Of a stretch of DNA of 64,000 nucleotides, positions 44,644-53,838 are shown piece by piece (positions within the stretch are counted from its first letter, which is position 1; each line of letters begins with the position of its first letter). Below the pieces are notes generated by a model. It had not been told where the DNA came from. It did not search any database and worked only from the letters and a program-made list of their open reading frames with translations. A program made the translations under genes and the position numbers. This stretch comes from Brevundimonas naejangsanensis (GTDB lineage: Bacteria > Pseudomonadota > Alphaproteobacteria > Caulobacterales > Caulobacteraceae), in NCBI RefSeq assembly GCF_003627995.1, contig NZ_CP032707.1:979501-1043500 (forward strand), written 5' to 3'.

Positions 44644-44988
44644 ATGAACAAGGCGATCATCGCCATCGCCGGCGCCGGACTTCTGGTGACCGCCTGCGCC
44701 AGCGACCCGTATTACGGCGGCACGAACGAGACCGTGCGCCAAGGCGCCATCGGCGCCGGCATCGGCGCGGTGGCCGGCGCCATCATCGGCAACAACGTCG
44801 GCGGCGGCAACGCGGCCACCGGCGCGGCCATCGGCGCCCTGGCGGGCGGCGCAGCCGGAGCCATCCGCGGCTCCCAGCAAGACCGTCGCAACCAACAGCG
44901 CTATCGCGACAGCCAAGGCCGCTACTACTACTGCTACGACAACCGCCAGACCGAGTGCTACTGGGAGAACGGCCAGCGCCGCTACTGA
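44644..44988 (+). CDS. Glycine-zipper outer-membrane lipoprotein
   Basis: 114 residues. A lipoprotein signal with lipobox LVTAC is followed by a glycine-zipper region (AIGAGIGAVAGAIIGNNVGGG...GAAIGALAGGAAGAIRG), then a Gln/Arg/Tyr-rich tail ending CYWENGQRRY. It resembles the 17-kDa surface antigen/OsmB-like group. GAAGGA precedes the ATG at 44644. The EcfG-type promoter upstream suggests general stress induction. Confidence 0.87.
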   Translation: MNKAIIAIAGAGLLVTACASDPYYGGTNETVRQGAIGAGIGAVAGAIIGNNVGGGNAATGAAIGALAGGAAGAIRGSQQDRRNQQRYRDSQGRYYYCYDNRQTECYWENGQRRY

Positions 44989-45029
44989 TCCCGATCCGCT
45001 CCGCGCCCGACGACGTTCGGGACGGTCTG

Positions 45030-45062
45030 AAGGGCGGCCCGCCGACGCGGGCCGCCCTTTTT
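45030..45062 (+). terminator. Intrinsic terminator after the glycine-zipper gene
   Basis: Stem AAGGGCGGCCC (45030-45040) / GGGCCGCCCTT (45049-45059) with an 8-base loop and a run of five T through 45062. Confidence 0.9.
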
Positions 45063-45171
45063 GCTGGAGAAAGGAGCGCGCCCGCTGCGGCGCGCCGTCG
45101 CGGGCGCTTGGCCCGGCGCGGCATCGCCGTCTAAGGTCGCCGACCTCTCGTCGTCTGCGTGGCGCCCGTCC

Positions 45172-47388
45172 TTGCACCATCTCTACCGCCTCCTGTCCCA
45201 ACTGACCCCGGCGCTGCTATCCGCGGCCCTGCTTGTGGTTGGCGCACCCGCCGCGGCCGCCCCCTCGCCGACGACCGCGCCGTCCCTGGCCGAGGCCCTG
45301 GCCGCCGGCGCCGCGCCCCCTGCGGCCGGGCCGCGCCGCACCGAGCGGATCGAGGCCGAGCTGGTCCCCATGAGCGCCTGGGCCGCGCCCGGCTCGACCG
45401 CCGTGGTGGCGGTGCGCCAGAAGATCCAGCCCGGCTGGCACACCTATTGGCGCAATCCCGGCGATTCCGGCGGCCCGACCACCCTGGACTGGACCCTGCC
45501 CGCCGGAGTTGTGGCGGGCGACATCGTCTGGCCCCTGCCCGAGCGGCAGCGGCTGCAGAGCCTGATGAACTACGGCTACAGCGACGCCGTCTTCCTGCCC
45601 GTGCCGATCGAGGTGCCCGCCTCGACCCGCCCCGGCCAGACCCTGCGGCTGACGGCCGAGGCTCTGTTCATGGTCTGCAGCGACCAGATGTGCGTGCCCG
45701 ATGAGCTGACGCTTAGCCTCGACCTCAAGGTTCAGGACGGCGCCGCCCCGCTCGATCCCCGCTACGGCACGGCGATCCAGGCCGTGGTCCAGGCCGCGCC
45801 GCGCCCCGCCGGGATCCAGGCGCGCGTCGCCCTCGCCGACGACCGCCTGAGCCTGACCGCCGGCGGCGGCCCCTTGGCGGGCGCGACGCCAAAATGGGCC
45901 TATTTCTTCCCCTTCGAGGGCGGAGTGATCGACCACGCCGCGCTCCAGACCGGCGAACGCGGGCCGCAGGGCGTCAGCCTGTCGATCCCGGCCGGGCGCG
46001 GCCTCCAGGCCAAGGGGCTGGCCGGGCCGGTCGGCGGCGTCCTGGCCACCGACCTAGGCGCCTGGGAGATCGTCGCCGAACCCGGCCCCGCCCTCATCGG
46101 CACGTCGGGTCAGGGCACGCTCGGCGACGGCGAGGCGGCAGGGAGGGCGGTCTCGACGGGCGGCGCGGGCTTCGTCCAGGCCGCCCTGTTCGCCCTGCTC
46201 GGCGGGCTGATCCTCAACCTCATGCCCTGCGTCTTCCCCATCCTGGCGATGAAGGCGGCGGCGCTGAGCCGCTCGGCGCATCATCCGGGCGAGGCGCGGC
46301 GCGACGGCCTGGCCTTCCTGGCCGGGGTGCTGGCGACCTTCCTGGTCCTGGCCGGCGCCCTGCTGGCCCTGCGCGCGGGCGGCCAGGCCATTGGCTGGGG
46401 CTTCCAGCTGCAGTCCCCGGCCGTGACGGCGGCCCTGGCCCTGCTGATGCTGGCCGTGGCGCTGAACCTGTCGGGCGTCTTCCACATCGGCGCGGGCCTG
46501 CAGGGCGCGGGCTCCGGCCCTCTGGCGCGCCTGCCCGGCGCGGCGGGCGCCTTCTTCACCGGGGTGCTGGCCGTGGTGGTGGCGGCGCCCTGCACGGCGC
46601 CCTTCATGGCCCTGGCGCTGGGCGCGGCCCTGGTCATGCCCTGGCCGATGGCGCTGGCGGTCTTCCTCATGCTGGGGCTGGGCCTGGCCCTGCCCTATGT
46701 GCTGATCAGCCTGAGCCCGCGCCTGCTGGCCCGCCTGCCGCGCCCCGGCCCATGGATGGAGACCCTGCGCAACCTGCTGGCCTTCCCCATGTACGGCGCC
46801 GCCCTGTGGCTGGCCTGGGTCTACGGCCGCCAGACCGCCGACGCCCTCGCCCTGTTGTTCGGCGCCGGCCTGACGCTGGCCCTGGCCCTGTGGCTCTATG
46901 GCCGTTCGCAAGCCGCGCCGGGACGAGGCCGCCCGGCCGCCGTCGCCGCCGCCCTGTCCCTGATCGCGGCCCTCGGCCTCGGCGTCCTGGCCGGACGCGC
47001 CGCGCCGGCTTCGGGCCAGGACGACGCCGCCGCGACGCACCTGGCGTCGCAGCCCTGGTCGGAACAGGCCGTGCGGGCGGCCCTGGCCGAGGGGCGGCCG
47101 GTGCTGGTCAACTTCACCGCCGACTGGTGCGTGACCTGCAAGATCAACGAGGGCGCGGCCCTGTCCTCGCGCCGCACGGCCGAGGCCATGGCGCGGACCA
47201 ACGCCCTCTATCTGGTCGGCGACTGGACCCGCCGCGACGACGCCATCACCGCTGAACTGCAGCGCCACGGCCGCTCGGGCGTGCCGCTCTACCTCGTCTA
47301 TGCACCGGGCCGGGCCGAGCCCCGCGTCCTGCCCCAGCTGCTGACCGAAGGCGTCGTCGTCGACGCCCTGAACGACGCCGCCCGCTGA
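45172..47388 (+). CDS. DsbD/ScsB-family membrane thiol-disulfide transporter
   Basis: Moves electrons from cytoplasmic thioredoxin across the inner membrane to envelope proteins. About 738 residues. A signal sequence (LLSQLTPALLSAALLVVGAPAAAA) precedes a periplasmic DsbD-alpha-like domain with the cysteine pair in FMVCSDQMCVPDE. The polytopic core has redox cysteines in NLMPCVFPILAMKAAAL and VAAPCTAPFMALALG, and the C-terminal thioredoxin domain has FTADWCVTCKINEG. The TTG start at 45172 gives a normal leader, but no ribosome site is obvious, so the start is uncertain. A redoxin lipoprotein follows 24 bp later. Confidence 0.88.
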   Translation: MHHLYRLLSQLTPALLSAALLVVGAPAAAAPSPTTAPSLAEALAAGAAPPAAGPRRTERIEAELVPMSAWAAPGSTAVVAVRQKIQPGWHTYWRNPGDSGGPTTLDWTLPAGVVAGDIVWPLPERQRLQSLMNYGYSDAVFLPVPIEVPASTRPGQTLRLTAEALFMVCSDQMCVPDELTLSLDLKVQDGAAPLDPRYGTAIQAVVQAAPRPAGIQARVALADDRLSLTAGGGPLAGATPKWAYFFPFEGGVIDHAALQTGERGPQGVSLSIPAGRGLQAKGLAGPVGGVLATDLGAWEIVAEPGPALIGTSGQGTLGDGEAAGRAVSTGGAGFVQAALFALLGGLILNLMPCVFPILAMKAAALSRSAHHPGEARRDGLAFLAGVLATFLVLAGALLALRAGGQAIGWGFQLQSPAVTAALALLMLAVALNLSGVFHIGAGLQGAGSGPLARLPGAAGAFFTGVLAVVVAAPCTAPFMALALGAALVMPWPMALAVFLMLGLGLALPYVLISLSPRLLARLPRPGPWMETLRNLLAFPMYGAALWLAWVYGRQTADALALLFGAGLTLALALWLYGRSQAAPGRGRPAAVAAALSLIAALGLGVLAGRAAPASGQDDAAATHLASQPWSEQAVRAALAEGRPVLVNFTADWCVTCKINEGAALSSRRTAEAMARTNALYLVGDWTRRDDAITAELQRHGRSGVPLYLVYAPGRAEPRVLPQLLTEGVVVDALNDAAR

Positions 47389-47412
47389 GTTTCACCTGAA
47401 GGAGACCGCCCC

Positions 47413-48081
47413 ATGTTCCGCGTGCTGACCGTCGCGGCCGCCGCCGCCCTCGTCCTGGCCGCCTGCCAGCAACAGCCCGCCGCCGCGCCCGACCAAGCCC
47501 CGGCCACCGCCGTGGTGATCGCCGCCGTCGCCGGCCCCGGCGACATGGCCCCGGCCTTCACCCTGGTCGACGCCGAGGGGGTCCCGCGCTCTCTGGCCGA
47601 CTTCAAGGGCAAGACGGTGGTGCTGGAGTGGACCAACGAGGGCTGCCCCTATGTGAAGAAACACTACACCGGCGCCATGCAGGCCCTGCAGCGCGAGGCG
47701 ACGGCCGACGGCGTGGTTTGGCTGACCATCATCTCCTCGGCCCCGGGCACGCAAGGCTTCGTCGAGGGCGAGGAGGCGAAGGCCTGGCAGGCCAAGCACA
47801 AGGCCGCCTTCACCCATCTGCTGCTCGACCCGACCGGCGAGGTGGGCAAGCGCTACGACGCCAAGACCACGCCCGACATGCGGATCATCGACCCCGAGGG
47901 CCGGCTGATCTACGTCGGCGGCATCGACGACAAGCCGACCAACAAGGTCGAGGACCTGCAAGGGGCGAACAACTTCGTCCGCGCCGCCCTGGCCGACGCC
48001 AAAGCCGGTCGTCCCGTCCAGACCGCCTTCGCCCAGCCCTACGGCTGTTCGATCAAATACCCGGAGACGGTGGAGGGCTGA
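47413..48081 (+). CDS. Redoxin-domain (peroxiredoxin/TlpA-like) lipoprotein
   Basis: 222 residues. A lipoprotein leader with lipobox LVLAAC is followed by a thioredoxin-fold domain: GDMAPAFTLVDAEGVPRSLADFKGKTVVLEW then TNEGCPYVKKHY. The active site has a single cysteine (GCPYV) rather than CxxC. Other cysteines are scarce apart from the C-terminal PYGCSIKY. A GAAGGAG site precedes the ATG. Its position right after the DsbD/ScsB-like gene suggests it receives electrons from it, like envelope peroxiredoxins paired with ScsB in Caulobacter. That assignment is inference. Confidence 0.85.
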   Translation: MFRVLTVAAAAALVLAACQQQPAAAPDQAPATAVVIAAVAGPGDMAPAFTLVDAEGVPRSLADFKGKTVVLEWTNEGCPYVKKHYTGAMQALQREATADGVVWLTIISSAPGTQGFVEGEEAKAWQAKHKAAFTHLLLDPTGEVGKRYDAKTTPDMRIIDPEGRLIYVGGIDDKPTNKVEDLQGANNFVRAALADAKAGRPVQTAFAQPYGCSIKYPETVEG

Positions 48082-48090
48082 GCCTCAAAG

Positions 48091-48239
48091 CCCTCCCCCT
48101 CGATGGGGGAGGGTTGGGCGGGGGTGTGGGCAGGCGGTTTCCGTTGAGGCGCGGGCGACGCAGGCGTCTCTGGCGCCCACCTTCAAACCTAGCGCGTTCA
48201 CCCCCATCCCCCGCCCTTCCCCCCATCGAGGGGGAAGGG
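48091..48239 (+). repeat. 149-bp structured doublet, copy 2
   Basis: Left palindrome at 48091-48113, right palindrome at 48214-48239, and a central GACGC/GCGTC hairpin. It is homologous along its length to the reverse complement of 36279-36426. It starts 9 bases after the redoxin stop in the sense orientation, the same spacing as the copy after mutS. Confidence 0.85.
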
Positions 48240-48249
48240 AGACCAGCAC

Positions 48250-48280
48250 GGGCCTCAAGCAGCGCGAGCGCGATAGGCCC
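48250..48280 (-). repeat. Short variant of the GCTGCTTGAG element
   Basis: On the minus strand it reads GGGCCTATCGCGCTCGCGCT and then GCTTGAGGCCC. It shares CTATCGC and GCTGCTTGAG with the 40-bp copies but lacks most of the central hairpin. It lies 11 bases after the stop of the secreted hypothetical gene, in sense orientation. Confidence 0.55.
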
Positions 48281-48291
48281 AGAAAAGAACG

Positions 48292-48768
48292 CTACGCCGC
48301 CGGGCGAGGCGGCGAGGTGATGACCTCGACGTTGTCGTTGAGCAGATAGGCCAGCTCGTCCAGGGCGAGCTTGCGCTCGGCGGCGTCGGGGGCGGCCTCC
48401 AGCGCGGCGATCTTGACCGGGATGTCCTCGGAAATGCCGCGCAGGATGCATTTCAGGTCGTTGTCCGTCCCCCGCTCCTTGAGCGCCAGATGGCCCTGCA
48501 GGTCGCGCCGGGCCAGGTCGGCCGCCTGATCCTTGAAGGCGCCGAAGGCCGCCCCGGCGAAGAAGCCCGCCCGGTCCGCCTCGCCCGAGGCGATCCAGCC
48601 GTCGACCACCGCCTTCAACGCGCCCGAGCGGGCCGCCAGGTCGGCGAACAGGGGCTCGTGCGCCACCGAGACCGGGGCGGCCGGGTCCATGGGCGGCTGG
48701 GCGGCGGCTTCGGCCACGGCGGGGTCGGCCAGCATCAGGGCGACGGCGAGGGCGAGGGCGCAGGACAT
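48292..48768 (-). CDS. Secreted hypothetical protein
   Basis: 158 residues with an N-terminal signal peptide (MSCALALAVALMLADPAVAEA). The mature part is helical and acidic (HEPLFADLAARSGALKAVVDGWIASGE...DLQGHLALKERGTDNDLKCILRGISEDIPVKIAALEAA...LNDNVEVITSPPRPAA). One cysteine (LKCILRG) remains in the mature chain. I do not recognise a family. It is divergent from pgi and probably periplasmic. Confidence 0.65.
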   Translation of the reverse strand: MSCALALAVALMLADPAVAEAAAQPPMDPAAPVSVAHEPLFADLAARSGALKAVVDGWIASGEADRAGFFAGAAFGAFKDQAADLARRDLQGHLALKERGTDNDLKCILRGISEDIPVKIAALEAAPDAAERKLALDELAYLLNDNVEVITSPPRPAA

Positions 48769-48914
48769 GGCGGGCCTTTCACGATCGGCCGGGACGGCCG
48801 GACTTCCTGCCTTGGAAATCCTTGTTGACCCGGTCCTGGATTGAACTCTTGTCGGCCTGAGCCGTAAACGAGAGCTTGCAAGCGTCGTACCAAGACGCAG
48901 TGGGGGAGCCGTCG

Positions 48915-50519
48915 ATGCCGCACGCCGCCTGGACCGAACTGGAAGCCGCCGCCCGCCGGGACGCCGACGCCCGCATCGTCGATCAGTTCGCGGCCGACCC
49001 CGGCCGGCTGGCGCGGATGACGGTCGAGGCCGCGGGCCTGCGCCTGGACCTGTCCAAGCAGAGCTGGACGAAGGCCGGGTTCGAGGCCGCCCTGGCCCTG
49101 GCCCGCGCCTGCGACGTCGAGGGCCGCCGCGCGGCCCTGTTCGGCGGCGAGGCCGTCAACCTGACCGAGGGGCGGGCGGTGCTGCATCCGGCCCTGCGCG
49201 CCCCCGCCGGCGCCGCCTTCCGCGCCCTGGGCGAGCCGGTCTCGGCCGAGGTCGAGGCCGTGCGCGCCGAGATGCGGGCCTACGCCGAGGCCGTGCGGTC
49301 CGGAAACGAGACAGGGGCCACGGGCCGCCCGTTCCAGGCGGTGGTCCATGTCGGCATCGGCGGCTCGGACCTAGGGCCGCGCCTGATCTGGGACGCCCTG
49401 CGCCCGCTCGATCCCGAAATCGACCTGCGCTTCGTCGCCAACATCGACCCGCGCGACATGGCGGAAGCCCTGACCGGGCTGGACCCCGAGACCACGCTGG
49501 TCGTGGTCGTGTCCAAGACCTTCACCACCCAGGAGACCCTGGCCAACGCCGAGGCGGCCAAGGCCTGGCTGGCCGCCGCCCTGCCCGCCGAGGGGATGGC
49601 CCGGCACTTCATCGGCGTCACCGCCGCGCCCGAGAAGGCGGCCGGCTTCGGCTGCGGCCGGACCTTCGCCTTCCGGGACTGGGTCGGCGGGCGCTACTCC
49701 CTGTGGTCGGCGGTCAGCCTGTCCTGCGTCATCGGCCTGGGCTGGGACGCCTTCCAGGGCTTCCTCGACGGCGCCGCCGAAATGGACCGCCACTTCCTCG
49801 AGGCGTCGCTGGAGACGAACGCGCCCGTGCTGCTGGCCCTGGCCCAGATCTACAACGTCGACGGCCTGCGCCGCCCGGCGCGCACCGTCGCCCCCTACGC
49901 CCACGCCCTGCGCCGCCTGCCGGCCTTCCTGCAGCAGCTGGAGATGGAGTCGAACGGCAAGCGGGTGCGCCGCGACGGCTCGCCCGTCGGCCGTCCGACC
50001 TGCCCCGTCGTCTTCGGCGAGCCCGGCACCAACGGCCAACACGCCTTCTTCCAGCAGATCCACCAGGGCCCGCAGGTCGTTCCGGCCGAGTTCGTCATCG
50101 TCGCCTCGACCGACGGAGAGACTTCGGAAAGCCCCCTGTGGGCCAACGCCCTGGCCCAGGCCCAGGCCCTGATGCTGGGCAAGAGCGAGATCCAGGCCCG
50201 CGCCGAACTGATCGCCTCCGGCGCGTCCGAAGACGAGGCCGACCGCCTGGCCCCGCACAAGACCTTCCCCGGCGACCGCCCCTCTACGGCCATCGTCCTG
50301 GACGCCCTGACGCCCCAGGCCCTGGGCGCCTTGATCGCCCTCTACGAACACAAAACCTTCGTCGAAGGGGTGCTATGGGACATCAACAGCTTCGATCAAT
50401 GGGGGGTCGAATTGGGCAAGGCCCTGGCGAAGTCCATCCTCAGGGACGTCGCGGCCAGGGCTCCCGCGCCCGACCTCGACCCGTCGACCGCGGCCCTCCT
50501 GCAAAGGCTGATCCGATGA
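48915..50519 (+). CDS. pgi: Glucose-6-phosphate isomerase
   Basis: Interconverts glucose 6-phosphate and fructose 6-phosphate. 534 residues starting MPHAAWTELEAAARRDADARI, with GGGGGAG upstream of the ATG at 48915. Signature regions are VHVGIGGSDLGPRLIWDAL, VVVSKTFTTQETLANA, RFSLWSAV-type segment GGRYSLWSAVSLS, and GEPGTNGQHAFFQQIHQG, which carries the catalytic Glu and His; the C-terminal Lys lies in FDQWGVELGKALAKSI. Its stop overlaps the DUF4260 start (ATGA). Confidence 0.97.
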   Translation: MPHAAWTELEAAARRDADARIVDQFAADPGRLARMTVEAAGLRLDLSKQSWTKAGFEAALALARACDVEGRRAALFGGEAVNLTEGRAVLHPALRAPAGAAFRALGEPVSAEVEAVRAEMRAYAEAVRSGNETGATGRPFQAVVHVGIGGSDLGPRLIWDALRPLDPEIDLRFVANIDPRDMAEALTGLDPETTLVVVVSKTFTTQETLANAEAAKAWLAAALPAEGMARHFIGVTAAPEKAAGFGCGRTFAFRDWVGGRYSLWSAVSLSCVIGLGWDAFQGFLDGAAEMDRHFLEASLETNAPVLLALAQIYNVDGLRRPARTVAPYAHALRRLPAFLQQLEMESNGKRVRRDGSPVGRPTCPVVFGEPGTNGQHAFFQQIHQGPQVVPAEFVIVASTDGETSESPLWANALAQAQALMLGKSEIQARAELIASGASEDEADRLAPHKTFPGDRPSTAIVLDALTPQALGALIALYEHKTFVEGVLWDINSFDQWGVELGKALAKSILRDVAARAPAPDLDPSTAALLQRLIR

Positions 50520-50895
50520 CCGTAATCGCTCCCGCCTGGCAGCGGCTCGAGGGCCTGGCCCTGCTGGCCGTCGCCGCCCTGGCCTACGCCCGGACCGAAC
50601 AGAGCTGGCTGCTGTTCGCCGTCCTCTTCCTGGCGCCGGACCTGTCCTTCGCCGGCTATCTGGCCGGGCCGCGCGTCGGGGCCTGGGCCTACAACCTGGC
50701 CCACAGCCTGATCGGCCCCTTGGCGCTGGTCGCGGCCGGCCTGCTGACCGCCGCCCCCTTGGCGACCGCCCTGGCCCTGATCTGGCTGGCCCACGTGGGT
50801 TTCGACCGCGCGCTCGGCTATGGACTGAAGTCCCCGAAGGGTTCGGGATCACCCATCTGGGCCGGATCGGCAAGGCGCGCGCGACGGCCGCCTGA
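50516..50895 (+). pseudogene. DUF4260 membrane protein with a frameshift near its C-terminus
   Basis: The frame opens MTVIAPAWQRLEGLALLAVA and has three to four hydrophobic segments, then HVGFDRALGYGLK, typical of DUF4260. After GYGLK it becomes SPKGSGSPIW, running on to 50971. One additional base in or next to the C4 run at 50832-50835 restores K-(Y)-PEGFGITHLGRIGKARATAA with a stop at 50893-50895, the expected family ending. A one-base deletion, or a sequencing error, is the simplest reading. Its ATG overlaps the pgi stop, so it is translated with pgi. Confidence 0.8.
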
Positions 50896-50902
50896 GCCCA
50901 CG

Positions 50903-50938
50903 AAAAAAGGCCCGGCCGGGCGGCCGAGCCTTCTTTCC
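50903..50938. terminator. Bidirectional intrinsic terminator
   Basis: Stem AAGGC-C-CGGCC / GGCCG-A-GCCTT (50907-50917 and 50922-50932) with one mismatch. A6 lies on the left and TTCTTTCCTT on the right, so it can serve both the pgi-DUF4260 unit and the convergent glycine-zipper gene. Confidence 0.8.
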
Positions 50939-50952
50939 TTCAGACGATCCGC

Positions 50953-51396
50953 CTACCAGCGGCGATCGTAGCGATAGTCGCGGTCGCGGCGGTTCTGATA
51001 GCTGCGCCACTCGCCGTGGTTCCGCCAGTAGCGGCCGTCGCGATAGTAGCGGCCGTCGTTGCGGTAGTAGCCGTCACGGCTGTTGATGCCGTGGTCGCGC
51101 TCCCAGTGGCCCCGGTTCCGATAGCAGCGGCCGCCGCGGTAATAGTCGCAGTTGGCCCGATCGCTATCCGAGGAGGCCACGCCCAGAGCCGCGCCCGCCA
51201 GGGCGCCCCCGGCGATGTAGCGGCCATCGCCCTGGCCGATCAGGGCCCCGGCGACGCCGCCGACCACGGCGCCGAGCACGGCGTCACGGCCGGTGTTGTC
51301 GCGATCGCGGTCGCGATAGGACTGGGCGGCGGCGGGAGTGGTCGCCAGCATCGTGAGAGCGATCGCGCCGACGCCGATCTTGGACATGGTCTTCAT
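50953..51396 (-). CDS. Secreted glycine-zipper, Tyr/Arg-rich protein
   Basis: 147 residues. A signal peptide (MKTMSKIGVGAIALTMLATTPAAAQ) is followed by a glycine-zipper stretch (AVLGAVVGGVAGALIGQGDGRYIAGGALAGAALGVAS). A tail very rich in Arg, Tyr, Asn and Gly comes next (NRGHWERDHGINSRDGYYRN...YRYDRRW). AAGGAG lies just before the ATG at 51396. It has the same general design as the lipoprotein at 44644 but no lipobox. An envelope-stability or adhesion role is plausible but unknown. Confidence 0.82.
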   Translation of the reverse strand: MKTMSKIGVGAIALTMLATTPAAAQSYRDRDRDNTGRDAVLGAVVGGVAGALIGQGDGRYIAGGALAGAALGVASSDSDRANCDYYRGGRCYRNRGHWERDHGINSRDGYYRNDGRYYRDGRYWRNHGEWRSYQNRRDRDYRYDRRW

Positions 51397-51520
51397 GGCG
51401 GGCTCCTTTCGAAAGCCGGTTGATCCGTCCTGTCCCTTGTAGCGACGCCTGTCTGAACGTCCCCGGGGAGGTCCGTTCATCTGCGCTTCATGTTGCAGCC
51501 TGCTTTCCGGGGCTCAGGCC

Positions 51521-51548
51521 TTGACGCCCCTCGCCCCCCTGCCTAACT
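51521..51548 (+). promoter_or_regulatory. Putative groESL promoter
   Basis: TTGACG (51521-51526) and CTAACT (51543-51548) with a 16-bp spacer, directly ahead of the CIRCE-like operator. It fits a vegetative promoter. A CTTGA start at 51520 is also compatible with a heat-shock sigma-32 -35 box. Confidence 0.45.
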
Positions 51549-51557
51549 CCCCGGTCG

Positions 51558-51584
51558 TTAGCACTCGGGGAGGGCGACTGCCAA
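51558..51584. promoter_or_regulatory. CIRCE-type HrcA operator of groESL
   Basis: TTAGCACTC (51558-51566), nine-base spacer, GACTGCCAA (51576-51584). The left half is the perfect consensus; the right half differs at two positions from GAGTGCTAA. It lies 50 bp before groES, the usual place for repression by HrcA. Confidence 0.9.
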
Positions 51585-51634
51585 AGTCGTGGGCTCCGAG
51601 GGCTGAAATCAACATCCTAACGGGAGTTACTCAG

Positions 51635-51922
51635 ATGGCGTTTCGTCCGCTCGGCGACCGCGTGCTGGTCAAGCGCGTTGAAGAAGAATCCAAGACCAAG
51701 GGTGGGATCATCATCCCCGACACGGCCAAGGAAAAGCCGCAGGAAGGCGAAGTCGTCGCCGTGGGCCCCGGCGTCCGTGACGAAGACGGCAAGCACGTCG
51801 CCCTGGAACTGAAGGCCGGCGACCGCATCCTGTTCGGCAAGTGGTCGGGCACCGAGGTCAAGATCGACGGTGAAGACCTGATCATCATGAAGGAATCCGA
51901 CGTCCTGGGCGTGCTGTCGTAA
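51635..51922 (+). CDS. groES: Co-chaperonin GroES
   Basis: 95-residue lid of the GroEL folding chamber. [40 protein letters not shown] contains the mobile loop, and [11 protein letters not shown] and [15 protein letters not shown] complete the family profile. A GGGAGTTACTCAG ribosome site precedes the ATG. It is the first gene of groESL behind a CIRCE-like operator. Confidence 0.98.
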   Translation: MAFRPLGDRVLVKRVEEESKTKGGIIIPDTAKEKPQEGEVVAVGPGVRDEDGKHVALELKAGDRILFGKWSGTEVKIDGEDLIIMKESDVLGVLS

Positions 51923-51964
51923 GACTGACCTCAGGTTTCCGGTTTTCTACGTAAAAACATCTAG

Positions 51965-53623
<1,659 letters not shown>

Positions 53624-53652
53624 GTCCACGCTGACCAACGCTGAGACCACGG

Positions 53653-53688
53653 AAGGGCGGGATCGAAAGGTCCCGCCCTTTCTTTTTT
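53653..53688 (+). terminator. Intrinsic terminator of groESL
   Basis: Perfect stem AAGGGCGGGA (53653-53662) / TCCCGCCCTT (53671-53680), 8-base loop, then TCTTTTTT. Confidence 0.92.
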
Positions 53689-53838
53689 CCTTCTCCCCTT
53701 GCGGGAGAAGGTGGCGGCCGAAGGCTGACGGATGAGGGGTATCTCCACAGTGGATGAAGGCGACTTGGTCAAATGGCGGCGCAACCCCTCATCCGACCTC
53801 GCTCCGCTCGGCCACCTTCTCCCGCAAGGGGAGAAGGA
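53689..53838. repeat. 150-bp inverted doublet of the CTTCTCCCCTTGCGGGAGAAG palindrome
   Basis: Left arm 53689-53740 and right arm 53784-53838 are inverse copies: the first 27 bases agree exactly, then both reach CGGATGAGGGG after diverged sequence. It fills the space between the groEL terminator and the LysR stop. Confidence 0.85.
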
